Shown here in pieces: positions 5,635-11,954 of a stretch of 11,954 nucleotides of DNA. Positions within the stretch are counted from its first letter, which is position 1. Every line of letters starts with the position of its first letter. The notes beneath the pieces were generated by a model, which saw only the letters and a program-made list of their open reading frames with translations, ran no database searches and was not told the DNA's origin. The stretch is from JBAZOJ01 sp041648755 (GTDB lineage: Bacteria; Planctomycetota; B143-G9). The DNA is taken from positions 1 through 11,954 of the forward strand of contig JBAZOJ010000098.1 in NCBI GenBank assembly GCA_041648755.1, in the 5' to 3' direction. Position numbers and translations under genes: made by a program.

Positions 5635-6857
5635 TGACCGCGCATAAAGGCAGCTTTTTCAAGACCATGGAAAAATGTGCCCGCTGCGGCCAGTGCCGCA
5701 GTGTGTGCCCGGTGTTCGCCCGAACGCTTGACGAGCGTTTTGTGGCTCGCGCGAGGGTGACTCTGGCGGAATCCTACATTAAGGGCGGCGCGTTCAAAAC
5801 CGCTGATCTGGCCAAACTTGCCTCAACTTGCATCAAATGCTCCCGCTGCTCATGGGTGTGCCCTTCTGGCGTGATGGGCGACGAAGTCACAATGGGGCTC
5901 GCGGCCGAACTGGCCAAACGCACCGACAAGCCCGTAATCAGGGCATTCTTCAGAACCGTCGTGATGAACCGCCCTTTGTTTGACGTGTTCATTGCGGGGG
6001 CGGCGGCCGCGCAAAAGGCGATGAAACCTCGGCGGGATGGCGTGTTGCGGCACCTCCCCCTGGCCGTAATGGGCAAGACCGAGCTACCACTGATTTCGGG
6101 CCAGTCAGCCCTGCAGACGCTGAAAAGACACCGAAAGGGCACCGGGTCGGGGACAGTCGCCCTGTTTCTGGGCTGTGCAATCAACTATGCCTATCCCCGG
6201 ACTGCCCAGGCAATGTCAGACGTCCTGAATGCCGCCGGATACTCCGTTGTCGTTCCGCGCGACCAGCTCTGCTGCGGAACCCCTGCCCTCACCATGGGGC
6301 TCGCGCGGGAGGCCAGGGACATCGCGAAGCGCAATTGCCGGGTGCTGCTCGAATCGAAGGCGGATTTCGTCGTTACGGGCTGCGCAAGCTGTGCCCTGAC
6401 GTTACGGCGGAACTACCCCGACATACTCGACACGCCTTTGAAGCCCCGGGTGTTTGAATTCACCGAATTTCTCATTGAGCAAGATGCTCTGCCCAAGCAC
6501 AGCCCCTTTGACGGGCGGCGTCCCCGAGTTGCCTATCACGACCCCTGTCATCTGCGCTACGGGCTGAAGATATCGGATCAGCCGCGCGCGGCAATCAGAG
6601 CTTGTGCGGATCTCATCCCCACTGCTGATGAAGACAAGTGTTGCGGCGGCGGCGGGAGTTTCGCGTTCTTCAACCCCGAACTGTCATCGGAACTTGCCCT
6701 GATCAAGGTGAAGGGGATCGCGTCCGCGGCGCCCGAGGCGGTGGCAACAACCTGTCCCGGCTGTATGATGCAATTGCGCGAGCATCTGCACCGGGATGGC
6801 GTGAGCATTCCGGTCGTCCATGTTGCCGACTTGCTGGTCGGAAGGATTGCCGAATGA
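5634..6857 (+). CDS. GlcF/LutA-type iron-sulfur oxidoreductase with two CCG domains
   Basis: A 407-residue protein, the usual GlcF length. Two [4Fe-4S] motifs lie at the N-terminus (Cys15/18/21/25 and Cys66/69/72/76, each followed by Pro). Two complete cysteine-rich CCG domains follow: Cys181, Cys213-Cys214-Gly, Cys250-x2-Cys253; and Cys305, Cys336-Cys337-Gly, Cys374-x2-Cys377. Relatives are GlcF (glycolate oxidase), LutA (lactate use), GlpC and HdrD, which pass electrons between a flavin dehydrogenase and quinone or disulfide. No FAD-binding partner is in the window, so the donor is unknown and no symbol is given. An in-frame TTG lies one codon earlier (5631), but ATG 5634 overlaps the previous stop as TGATG and is preferred. 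Its stop overlaps the next start as ATGA. Confidence 0.88.
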   Translation: MTAHKGSFFKTMEKCARCGQCRSVCPVFARTLDERFVARARVTLAESYIKGGAFKTADLAKLASTCIKCSRCSWVCPSGVMGDEVTMGLAAELAKRTDKPVIRAFFRTVVMNRPLFDVFIAGAAAAQKAMKPRRDGVLRHLPLAVMGKTELPLISGQSALQTLKRHRKGTGSGTVALFLGCAINYAYPRTAQAMSDVLNAAGYSVVVPRDQLCCGTPALTMGLAREARDIAKRNCRVLLESKADFVVTGCASCALTLRRNYPDILDTPLKPRVFEFTEFLIEQDALPKHSPFDGRRPRVAYHDPCHLRYGLKISDQPRAAIRACADLIPTADEDKCCGGGGSFAFFNPELSSELALIKVKGIASAAPEAVATTCPGCMMQLREHLHRDGVSIPVVHVADLLVGRIAE

Positions 6858-8305
6858 GAATCCCGTCGCTTGCCTTTGTGCTGTTTCTGTCTGCTTCGGC
6901 CCTTGCCTTGTGCGAAGATGCAGGGCCATCCAATTCTCCCTATTACTCCCGGGAAGGGAACGCAGCCTTGGTATTGCTCGACAAGGCCATTCAATTCCCA
7001 CGGCCCGCCCTGAGCGCTCCCGAGCTTGTTCAGGTTCTGTCCTGGAACCCGGGATTACGGCTTAGACATTCCTCGTGCGCAGCCGCGTTGCTAACCCCGG
7101 CTCAAATGCCGATGGCCGGGATAGGGAACGCCCGGGCAGCCCTCGACACGCTTGTTCCTCTCGGGGTAAAGTGGATTGTGGACTTCGACGGCACAATCCT
7201 GCTCTACACCGCAGACGACCCCGTTCTGACGCCCGATGCAAAGGAAGATTTCGGCGATACACCCCCCGCGCAAGGCAACTGGCGAACCGAACTCGCATGG
7301 GCAAGAAAGGGGCGGATATCGCTGGCTGCCGAAGAACTTGGGAAGACTATTGACGACTTTGGCTGGCGCTTCAAGTACGCTCCTCTGCTCTGCCCGGACT
7401 TCCCCGCGGCGTCTCTCAAGGTAACCCGGGAATACCTCCACGAGCCACTTGGGCAGGTGCTTGATGACATTGTGCGATGCAACGCGGGTGCGGCTCTGCG
7501 GGTGATCCCGTGGTGCGGGACGCTGCTGATTCAGCGCGCAACGGGGGGAGGACGGGAACCCGAGCCGGTGGATGCTTCCGTGTGGATGGGAGCCGGGAGC
7601 GGAGCCCAGCGCATAGGAGAGTGGCTTAAAGACACCGTGGAAACGCGTGTCGGCAGGCCCGGTCCCTGCGCTCCCTACTTTCTGGAAACCGCGATTTCCG
7701 CATCCGGACGCGTCGTGTACTATGATGGCAAGCCGCCTGTCTCTTTTACAGGAGTCCCGACCGGCCGAATCGGCATTGGCACACTGCTGGGATTGGTCCG
7801 GGATATGGACGGACTGAAATGCGCGGTCGGTGACAGATGGGTGCTCCTGTTCGCTGGCGATGCACCCGGCGAAATGCTGTCCCGCCTGAAAGAAGCGGAG
7901 ATGAAATTCATCAACGTCGGAATTCCGTTGAAGACCGGCGAAATGCTGGAAAGTTTTTCCATCGAGGAACTCGACGAGAAAACGGCGACCAAAGTGCGCG
8001 AGATGAGCGTGGGAGAGCGTTTGGACCGGCCTTTGCGCGTGGCGCTCCGGCGCGAACCTCTGCGAAGAGCGCTTGCCCGGATAGAGATGAAGGCCTTTTT
8101 TCACGTGGTCGGAGACCCAAGAGTTGCGGAAAAACTTGATTTTTGCGTGTTAGAGGGGTATTTTGACTCTGTAGCGGTACGCACAATTCTGGATGTCATC
8201 TGCGAGTCTGCAACTTTGAGTTGGTCGATAGACGGGAAAGCACCTCCTCCGGAAACGCGGGACACCAGGTTCGTGATCCGCGTGGGGTTTCCCAGCGACA
8301 ATTGA
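6854..8305 (+). CDS. Exported protein of four tandem STN-like (secretin N-domain-like) modules
   Basis: A 483-residue protein with a Sec signal peptide (residues 1-22, ending ASALALC; Leu before Cys makes lipidation unlikely). The rest appears to be four units at about 55-122, 153-232, 251-335 and 396-480. Each has a helix, a short strand pair, a second helix of the type ALDTLVPLGV or VRTILDVICESA, and a closing strand after a turn (DGTILLY, CGTLLIQR, DRWVLLFAG, TRFVIRV). Unit 4, with EPLRRALARIE then VVGDPRVAEKLDF, looks most like the STN/N-domain pair of type II/III secretins. No secretin pore or TonB barrel follows. ATG 6854 overlaps the preceding stop (ATGA). A longer in-frame opening from 6638 is only overlap with the upstream gene. 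Likely periplasmic, perhaps binding protein or glycan. The repeat assignment is by eye. Confidence 0.7.
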   Translation: MRIPSLAFVLFLSASALALCEDAGPSNSPYYSREGNAALVLLDKAIQFPRPALSAPELVQVLSWNPGLRLRHSSCAAALLTPAQMPMAGIGNARAALDTLVPLGVKWIVDFDGTILLYTADDPVLTPDAKEDFGDTPPAQGNWRTELAWARKGRISLAAEELGKTIDDFGWRFKYAPLLCPDFPAASLKVTREYLHEPLGQVLDDIVRCNAGAALRVIPWCGTLLIQRATGGGREPEPVDASVWMGAGSGAQRIGEWLKDTVETRVGRPGPCAPYFLETAISASGRVVYYDGKPPVSFTGVPTGRIGIGTLLGLVRDMDGLKCAVGDRWVLLFAGDAPGEMLSRLKEAEMKFINVGIPLKTGEMLESFSIEELDEKTATKVREMSVGERLDRPLRVALRREPLRRALARIEMKAFFHVVGDPRVAEKLDFCVLEGYFDSVAVRTILDVICESATLSWSIDGKAPPPETRDTRFVIRVGFPSDN

Positions 8306-8335
8306 CGTGGACCACAAAAGCAAGGACGCGGCATT

Positions 8336-9286
8336 ATGGCAGAAGAACAGACTGACAACCAGCCGGTAGCCGAACTGGCCCCGCGAGTTCTCGTTGTCGA
8401 TGACGATGAGAATTTCCTGAAGCTGGTGAAGAAGTTCCTCGAAGCTCGCGGAATGACCGTGATCGCGGCCCGGAATGCTGACGAGGCGCGGGAGGAGATT
8501 CGCAAAGCCACTCCCGAAGTCATTGTCTCCGACCTGATGATGCCCGGCACCAAGGGCGACGCCTTCTGCAGGGAATTGCAGGATGACCCGGTAACTTCGA
8601 CCATCCCGTTCATCGTGGTCAGCGCGTTGCGCGATCCTGAAATACGAATTTCCAGCTTCGAATACGGCGCCATGGATTTCATCCAGAAGCCGCTGTACAT
8701 GGACGAACTGGTCGCGAGGATCCTTGCCCAGGTCAAGAAAAGCCGCACCGTTCGCATGCGACTTCTCACCGACGCGCTCACGGGCGTTCGGAATCGCTCA
8801 TATTTCAACGATGAACTGCCCAGGTTGTTCATGTTGGCCCGGCGCCACAACTGGCCGATATGCATGACCGTGATTGACATCAACAGTTTCAAGAAGATCA
8901 ACGACACCTACCTGCACTCGTCAGGCGACTACGTTCTTTTCGCCGTTGCGCAGGAGCTTGTGAGGATTTTCCGTTCTACGGATATCGTTCTGCGCCTTGG
9001 CGGGGACGAATTCGTGGTGGTTATGCCGGAAACCGGCAAAGAAGTCAGCAAAATCGCAATGACAAGGCTCTTCAAGCGGTTCTCCGACTTCATCGCCTCG
9101 CCGAAACCGGATATGAACATCAAGGTGGAACTGTCAGCGGGAGTTTCCGCATTCCCCGAAGACGGCGACACCGTCCAGAAGGTCTTCATAACGGCCGATG
9201 CCGCGCTATATAAAGCCAAAGCAACCGGGAAGAACTCTTACGCGATGTGCATACCTGATTCCGAGCCGGAGGTTTTCATTTTCTGA
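8336..9286 (+). CDS. Response regulator diguanylate cyclase (receiver-GGDEF)
   Basis: A 316-residue cytoplasmic protein. The receiver domain (residues 16-134) has the acidic pocket Asp22/23, phosphoacceptor Asp66 (SDLMMPG), Ser96 and Lys118 (QKP), all as expected for phosphorylation by a histidine kinase. The GGDEF domain (143-305) begins DALTGVRNR and carries an intact GGDEF at 222-226, so it should make c-di-GMP from two GTP. An RxxD inhibitory site (Arg213-Asp216) lies exactly five residues before it, so product feedback inhibition is expected. This is the PleD/WspR class of output. AAGGA (8322-8326) supports ATG 8336. The gene follows the STN-like gene by 30 nt and is probably in the same operon. 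No histidine kinase is encoded nearby. Confidence 0.93.
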   Translation: MAEEQTDNQPVAELAPRVLVVDDDENFLKLVKKFLEARGMTVIAARNADEAREEIRKATPEVIVSDLMMPGTKGDAFCRELQDDPVTSTIPFIVVSALRDPEIRISSFEYGAMDFIQKPLYMDELVARILAQVKKSRTVRMRLLTDALTGVRNRSYFNDELPRLFMLARRHNWPICMTVIDINSFKKINDTYLHSSGDYVLFAVAQELVRIFRSTDIVLRLGGDEFVVVMPETGKEVSKIAMTRLFKRFSDFIASPKPDMNIKVELSAGVSAFPEDGDTVQKVFITADAALYKAKATGKNSYAMCIPDSEPEVFIF

Positions 9287-9352
9287 GCCGACTCTTCGGC
9301 CCGACCTGATGGCTTCAGTTCGGTTTTGCCGAAAAGTCCGTATGCTTGCACA

Positions 9353-11338
9353 ATGCCCGTGAAAGACTTCTTCCTGCCCGGCGGCCCGTTGAGCGCCGGA
9401 ATGACCGGCTTTGAAGACCGGCCTGAACAGGTGCGCATGGCCGTCGAGGTCGAGCGCGCGCTTGCCGAAAAGGACACGCTGCTCGTCGAAGCAGGAACCG
9501 GCGTAGGCAAATCATTCTCGTACCTGGTTCCCGCTGTCAACTGGACCAATAGCACCGGCGAACGCCTTGTCATCTCAACCCACACCATAACTCTGCAGGA
9601 GCAACTGATCGGGAAGGACATTCCCTTCCTGCAGTCGCTCGGTCTCAGCTTCCCGGCCGTTCTGGCCAAGGGTCGCGGCAACTACATCTGCCTGCGCAGG
9701 CTTCTCGCAGCTACTTCAAGAGCGGGCAGGTATCTCGATTTCCTGCGGCCTGAGGATTTCCCGTTCCTGAGCCGGATCGAGGACTGGTTCTACAAAACAG
9801 GCGACGGCACACTTTCAACGCTTGATTTCGAGGTGCCGCCCCGCGTCTGGGGCAATGTGAGGGTCGAGCGCGACGCGTGTCCGGGCCGCAAATGCCGTTA
9901 TTACGACGGCTGCCCGTACTTCAGGGACCGCAAGCGCTGGGAAGACGCGCAGATCCTGATAGTCAACCACGCGCTCTTCTTCTCGGACCTGGCACTGCGG
10001 ATGGGCGACTCGCCCTTGCTCCCCGGCTACGGCGCGGTGGTTTTTGACGAAGCCCACAATATCGAAGAAGTGGCCACCAACCACATCGGGATATCGCTTT
10101 CCAAGTCCGAGGTCCTTGGCACCGTCAGGAAGGTGTTCGACGAACGCAGCGGAAAGGGCTTCTTTTCCGCTGACCGCCTCGGCGGGGTACAGCACGGCGC
10201 ACAGGTGTACGGAGCGGCTGTCGAAGGGTTCTTCAAGAGGCTCGGGGATTTTTGCGGCGACTCGGCACGGCGGGTGTACGAACCAACCGATTTCATTGAC
10301 CAGACAGCCTCCGTGGCGGAATCACTGGTCTCGGAGATGAGTGCTGCCATCGCTGAGATGCCCGAGGACAGCGACGAGCGGACCGATTCGGGCGCACTGG
10401 CTTCGCGCGTGAAGGAAACCGGAGTCGCTATCAGCGTATTCCAGTCGTTTTCCGCCGAGGGCTTTGTGTACTGGGTCGAGGGGCCGCAGGACAACCCGAC
10501 AATGCACGTCACACCCATCAGCGTTGCCGAGCACCTGAAGAAGCACCTTTGGTCCACGGAGATGCCGCATATCCTGACCTCAGCGACGCTTGCGACATCG
10601 AAGACGGCAGGTTGCGCATATATCCGGGGGCGGATTGGGCTCGATGACGGGTGCCGCGAACTGGTTCTGGGGTCACCCTTCGATTACGGTAAATTGGTCA
10701 AGCTGTTTATCCCGCGGGACGCCCCCGATCCGTCAGCGAATGCCGAAGAGTACCGCAAGAAGCTGGTGCAATATATCGAGCGGCTTGTCGAGGTGAGCGG
10801 TGGAAGAGCCTTCGTGCTGTTCACAAACCTCGGAGATATGAAGTATTGCCACGGAGAGCTTGTCTCCAAGCTCCAGGCCAAAGGTCTTTTGGTCCTGGTT
10901 CAGGATGCCGGAATGCCACGAGCCAAGATGCTTGAGGCATTTGCACAGGACGGCCGTGCGGTATTGTTCGGTGTGAGTTCGTTCTGGCAGGGCGTGGATG
11001 TGCGGGGTGCGGCTCTGTCCAACGTCATCATTGTCAGGCTGCCGTTCGAGGTTCCGGATCATCCGGTGGTCGAGGCCCGCAGGCAGGAAATCCAGAAGGA
11101 AGGCCGCTCGGACTTCAGGGAGTACACGCTGCCCAATGCAATCATTCGGCTGAAGCAGGGATTTGGCAGGCTCGTGAGGACGCGGACCGACAGCGGGATA
11201 GTGGCCATCCTCGATGCGCGGATTGTCTCCAAAAGCTACGGCCGCGACTTCCTCTCCGCGCTTCCCCCCTGCCCCATTGTGAAGGACATCGCGGGATTGC
11301 CAAAAGCCTCCACCCCTCCAGCGAATCCTGAGAATTAA
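9353..11338 (+). CDS. DinG/YoaA-type iron-sulfur DNA helicase (XPD-like, superfamily 2)
   Basis: A 661-residue ATP-dependent 5'-3' helicase of the DinG/XPD family, expected to unwind damaged or structured DNA such as R-loops. Walker A is GTGVGKS (48-54) and Walker B is DEAH (232-235). Four cysteines (113, 176, 181, 187) are spaced like the [4Fe-4S] ligands of XPD and DinG. Motif VI is QGFGRLVRTR (602-611). It starts with the family's PGG and RPEQ motifs and has no N-terminal exonuclease domain, unlike the long Gram-positive DinG. ATG 9353 is preferred; a TTG nine codons upstream (9326) would add residues unlike the family. No clear ribosome site precedes it. It lies 66 nt after the GGDEF gene and may be read through from the operon or have an unseen promoter. 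Confidence 0.93.
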   Translation: MPVKDFFLPGGPLSAGMTGFEDRPEQVRMAVEVERALAEKDTLLVEAGTGVGKSFSYLVPAVNWTNSTGERLVISTHTITLQEQLIGKDIPFLQSLGLSFPAVLAKGRGNYICLRRLLAATSRAGRYLDFLRPEDFPFLSRIEDWFYKTGDGTLSTLDFEVPPRVWGNVRVERDACPGRKCRYYDGCPYFRDRKRWEDAQILIVNHALFFSDLALRMGDSPLLPGYGAVVFDEAHNIEEVATNHIGISLSKSEVLGTVRKVFDERSGKGFFSADRLGGVQHGAQVYGAAVEGFFKRLGDFCGDSARRVYEPTDFIDQTASVAESLVSEMSAAIAEMPEDSDERTDSGALASRVKETGVAISVFQSFSAEGFVYWVEGPQDNPTMHVTPISVAEHLKKHLWSTEMPHILTSATLATSKTAGCAYIRGRIGLDDGCRELVLGSPFDYGKLVKLFIPRDAPDPSANAEEYRKKLVQYIERLVEVSGGRAFVLFTNLGDMKYCHGELVSKLQAKGLLVLVQDAGMPRAKMLEAFAQDGRAVLFGVSSFWQGVDVRGAALSNVIIVRLPFEVPDHPVVEARRQEIQKEGRSDFREYTLPNAIIRLKQGFGRLVRTRTDSGIVAILDARIVSKSYGRDFLSALPPCPIVKDIAGLPKASTPPANPEN

Positions 11339-11426
11339 CATCGATAGTCAGGATGAAGAGGATAGGTAGAGAGAATCGGATCTCTGCCCCATAGGGTCAT
11401 CCACCGCTGCAGCCGAGCAGGCTGGA

Positions 11427-11454
11427 GACCCTCCTTCGCCACGCCTCCGGAGGG
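11427..11454 (-). repeat. 28-nt dispersed element, inverted copy
   Basis: Its reverse complement matches the element at 46-73 at 27 of 28 positions (GTG in place of GCG in the middle). It is the only copy on the minus strand, and the CCCTCC/GGAGGG stem is intact. Confidence 0.85.
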
Positions 11455-11460
11455 CTGTGC

Positions 11461-11475
11461 CCGGCCGGAGGCCGG
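11461..11475. repeat. Small perfect inverted repeat
   Basis: CCGGCC, GGA, GGCCGG: a 6-bp stem with a 3-nt loop. It is not followed by a T-run in either direction, so it is not a standard terminator. On the minus strand it is part of a 17-nt segment also found at 2271-2287. Confidence 0.6.
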
Positions 11476-11581
11476 AGGTAGGAAATACCTTGATTTGCGA
11501 GGCCAAAGCGCAGACCATTTTTACCACGACCGCTTCGGCGGCGAGGCAGTGAAGCACGAGCCAAACACACGAAAGCGAGCC

Positions 11582-11603
11582 TTGCCAATCGGCCATCTGG
11601 CAA
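11582..11603. repeat. Dyad centred on GGCC
   Basis: The outer arms TTGCCA (11582-11587) and TGGCAA (11598-11603) are perfectly complementary around an imperfect centre. It could be an operator-like site or another part of the repeat mosaic; no adjacent gene start supports regulation. Confidence 0.4.
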
Positions 11604-11617
11604 AGACTCCCTAATGT

Positions 11618-11649
11618 GGATACACAGGATACTCAGGATAACCAGGATA
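11618..11649 (+). repeat. 9-bp periodic tandem (GGATA)
   Basis: GGATA starts at 11618, 11627, 11636 and 11645, exactly 9 nt apart, with variable 4-nt linkers, three of which end in CA. It is a second type of short periodic intergenic repeat, different from the heptads. Confidence 0.75.
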
Positions 11650-11700
11650 GGAGGGGGCAGATTTCCATTCGCATCACGCCCGAAGGCTGCTAACAGCGGC

Positions 11701-11954
11701 CTACGAAGGCTTTGACGGGCTTACCCTCTTGCGACCCTGCCTCCTGACCTGAAACGCCACCACGCCTACCATCAGCGCGGCCACCCCGAGCCCCTGTCCC
11801 GGGTCAGAAGCATCGCCAGCGGGAGGATTTGCATCTTCGGACGGTTTCGTGCGGACGGGCGGGAGTTTCTGCGGGGGCTTCTGCGGGGTGAAAATCGGCT
11901 TGGGGCCGAGATTGTCCGACCTATTGCCTTTCCCGAACTCCTTTGCCATCTCGA
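11701..11954 (-). CDS. C-terminal part of a surface protein with a sorting-signal-like tail (partial)
   Basis: The minus-strand frame is open to the window edge, so the gene probably continues beyond it; an ATG at 11947-11949 gives 82 residues but is not shown to be the start. The visible part is a Pro/Lys-rich linker (residues 14-44 counted from that ATG), then NPPAGD (41-46), a hydrophobic segment GLGVAALMVGVVAFQV (53-68) and a basic tail RRQGRKR. This order resembles C-terminal sorting signals of the LPxTG/NPxTG type, though the motif is not canonical. The seven residues after the basic tail are unusual. Alternatively it is a plain C-terminal membrane anchor. The function of the main domain is unknown. 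The gene is convergent with the helicase gene. Confidence 0.55.
   Translation of the reverse strand, partial: EMAKEFGKGNRSDNLGPKPIFTPQKPPQKLPPVRTKPSEDANPPAGDASDPGQGLGVAALMVGVVAFQVRRQGRKRVSPSKPS

Larger units (their letters stand above)
11339..11700. other. Repeat-rich intergenic region between convergent genes
   Basis: No credible gene. It holds an inverted copy of the 28-nt element, a CCGGCC hairpin, a dyad at 11582-11603 and a 9-bp periodic GGATA tract. Minus-strand open frames here (11348-11596 and 11397-11603) pass through these repeats and are not genes. No U-tailed terminator for the helicase gene or for the facing minus-strand gene was found. Confidence 0.75.

Noticed and set aside
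6638..6853. Upstream extension of the STN-like protein into the Fe-S gene
   Set aside because: It would overlap the Fe-S gene by over 200 nt in another frame and would bury the clear signal peptide that begins at ATG 6854.
7091..8104. Long minus-strand open frame of 337 codons
   Set aside because: It is antisense to the STN-like gene in GC-rich DNA and has no recognisable domain; a shadow frame.
9287..9352. Possible terminator or promoter between the GGDEF and helicase genes
   Set aside because: The only hairpin (TTCGG/CCGAA) has no T-run, and TTGCCG and TATGCT are only 9 nt apart, too close for a promoter.
11348..11596. Minus-strand frame of 82 codons
   Set aside because: It is made of the inverted 28-nt element and the CCGGCC hairpin region; the residues match no family and the sequence is of the intergenic repeat type.
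11680..11697. Hairpin near the end of the minus-strand gene
   Set aside because: The stem of about 7 bp has a mismatch on the minus-strand transcript and no T-run follows, so a terminator is not supported.

Overview
The window reads as bacterial chromosome from an organism I cannot place at phylum level. It is GC-rich and gene-dense, and almost all genes are on the + strand. Three or four products carry lipoprotein or Sec signals. One exported protein resembles the N-terminal STN modules of secretins, which fits an outer-membrane-bearing cell, while the partial protein at the right edge ends in a tail like a Gram-positive sorting signal. The gaps between transcription units are filled with dispersed short repeats, as is common in large-genome environmental lineages.

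Layout. (1) 1-787: no convincing gene; a mosaic of short direct, inverted and tandem repeats, many with 7-bp periodicity. (2) 788-2144: a self-contained monocistron with a near-consensus sigma-70 promoter, a GTG-started lipoprotein forming a seven-repeat RCC1 propeller, and a strong intrinsic terminator. (3) 2145-2491: a second repeat mosaic. (4) 2492-9286, probably on to 11338: a compact + strand operon of a STAS-domain protein, a large lipoprotein with an NTF2-like C-terminus, a peptidase-MA-type zinc metallopeptidase lipoprotein, a two-CCG-domain iron-sulfur oxidoreductase of the GlcF/LutA type, an exported protein that appears to be four tandem STN-like modules, and a receiver-GGDEF response regulator. 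A DinG-type iron-sulfur helicase follows 66 nt later. (5) 11339-11700: a third repeat mosaic. (6) 11701-11954: the 3' part of a minus-strand gene with a proline-rich linker, a membrane segment and a basic tail.

Working together. Genes 1-5 of the operon are separated by at most 8 nt or overlap, so they are very likely co-expressed. Three of them are exported. They sit with a STAS protein that lacks the usual phosphoserine and with a probable c-di-GMP synthase. This suggests an envelope-associated function under intracellular signalling control, but no known system matches the whole set. The most unusual items are the STN-only protein, the operon combination, and the heptad-periodic repeats, one of which brackets the RCC1 monocistron in direct orientation.
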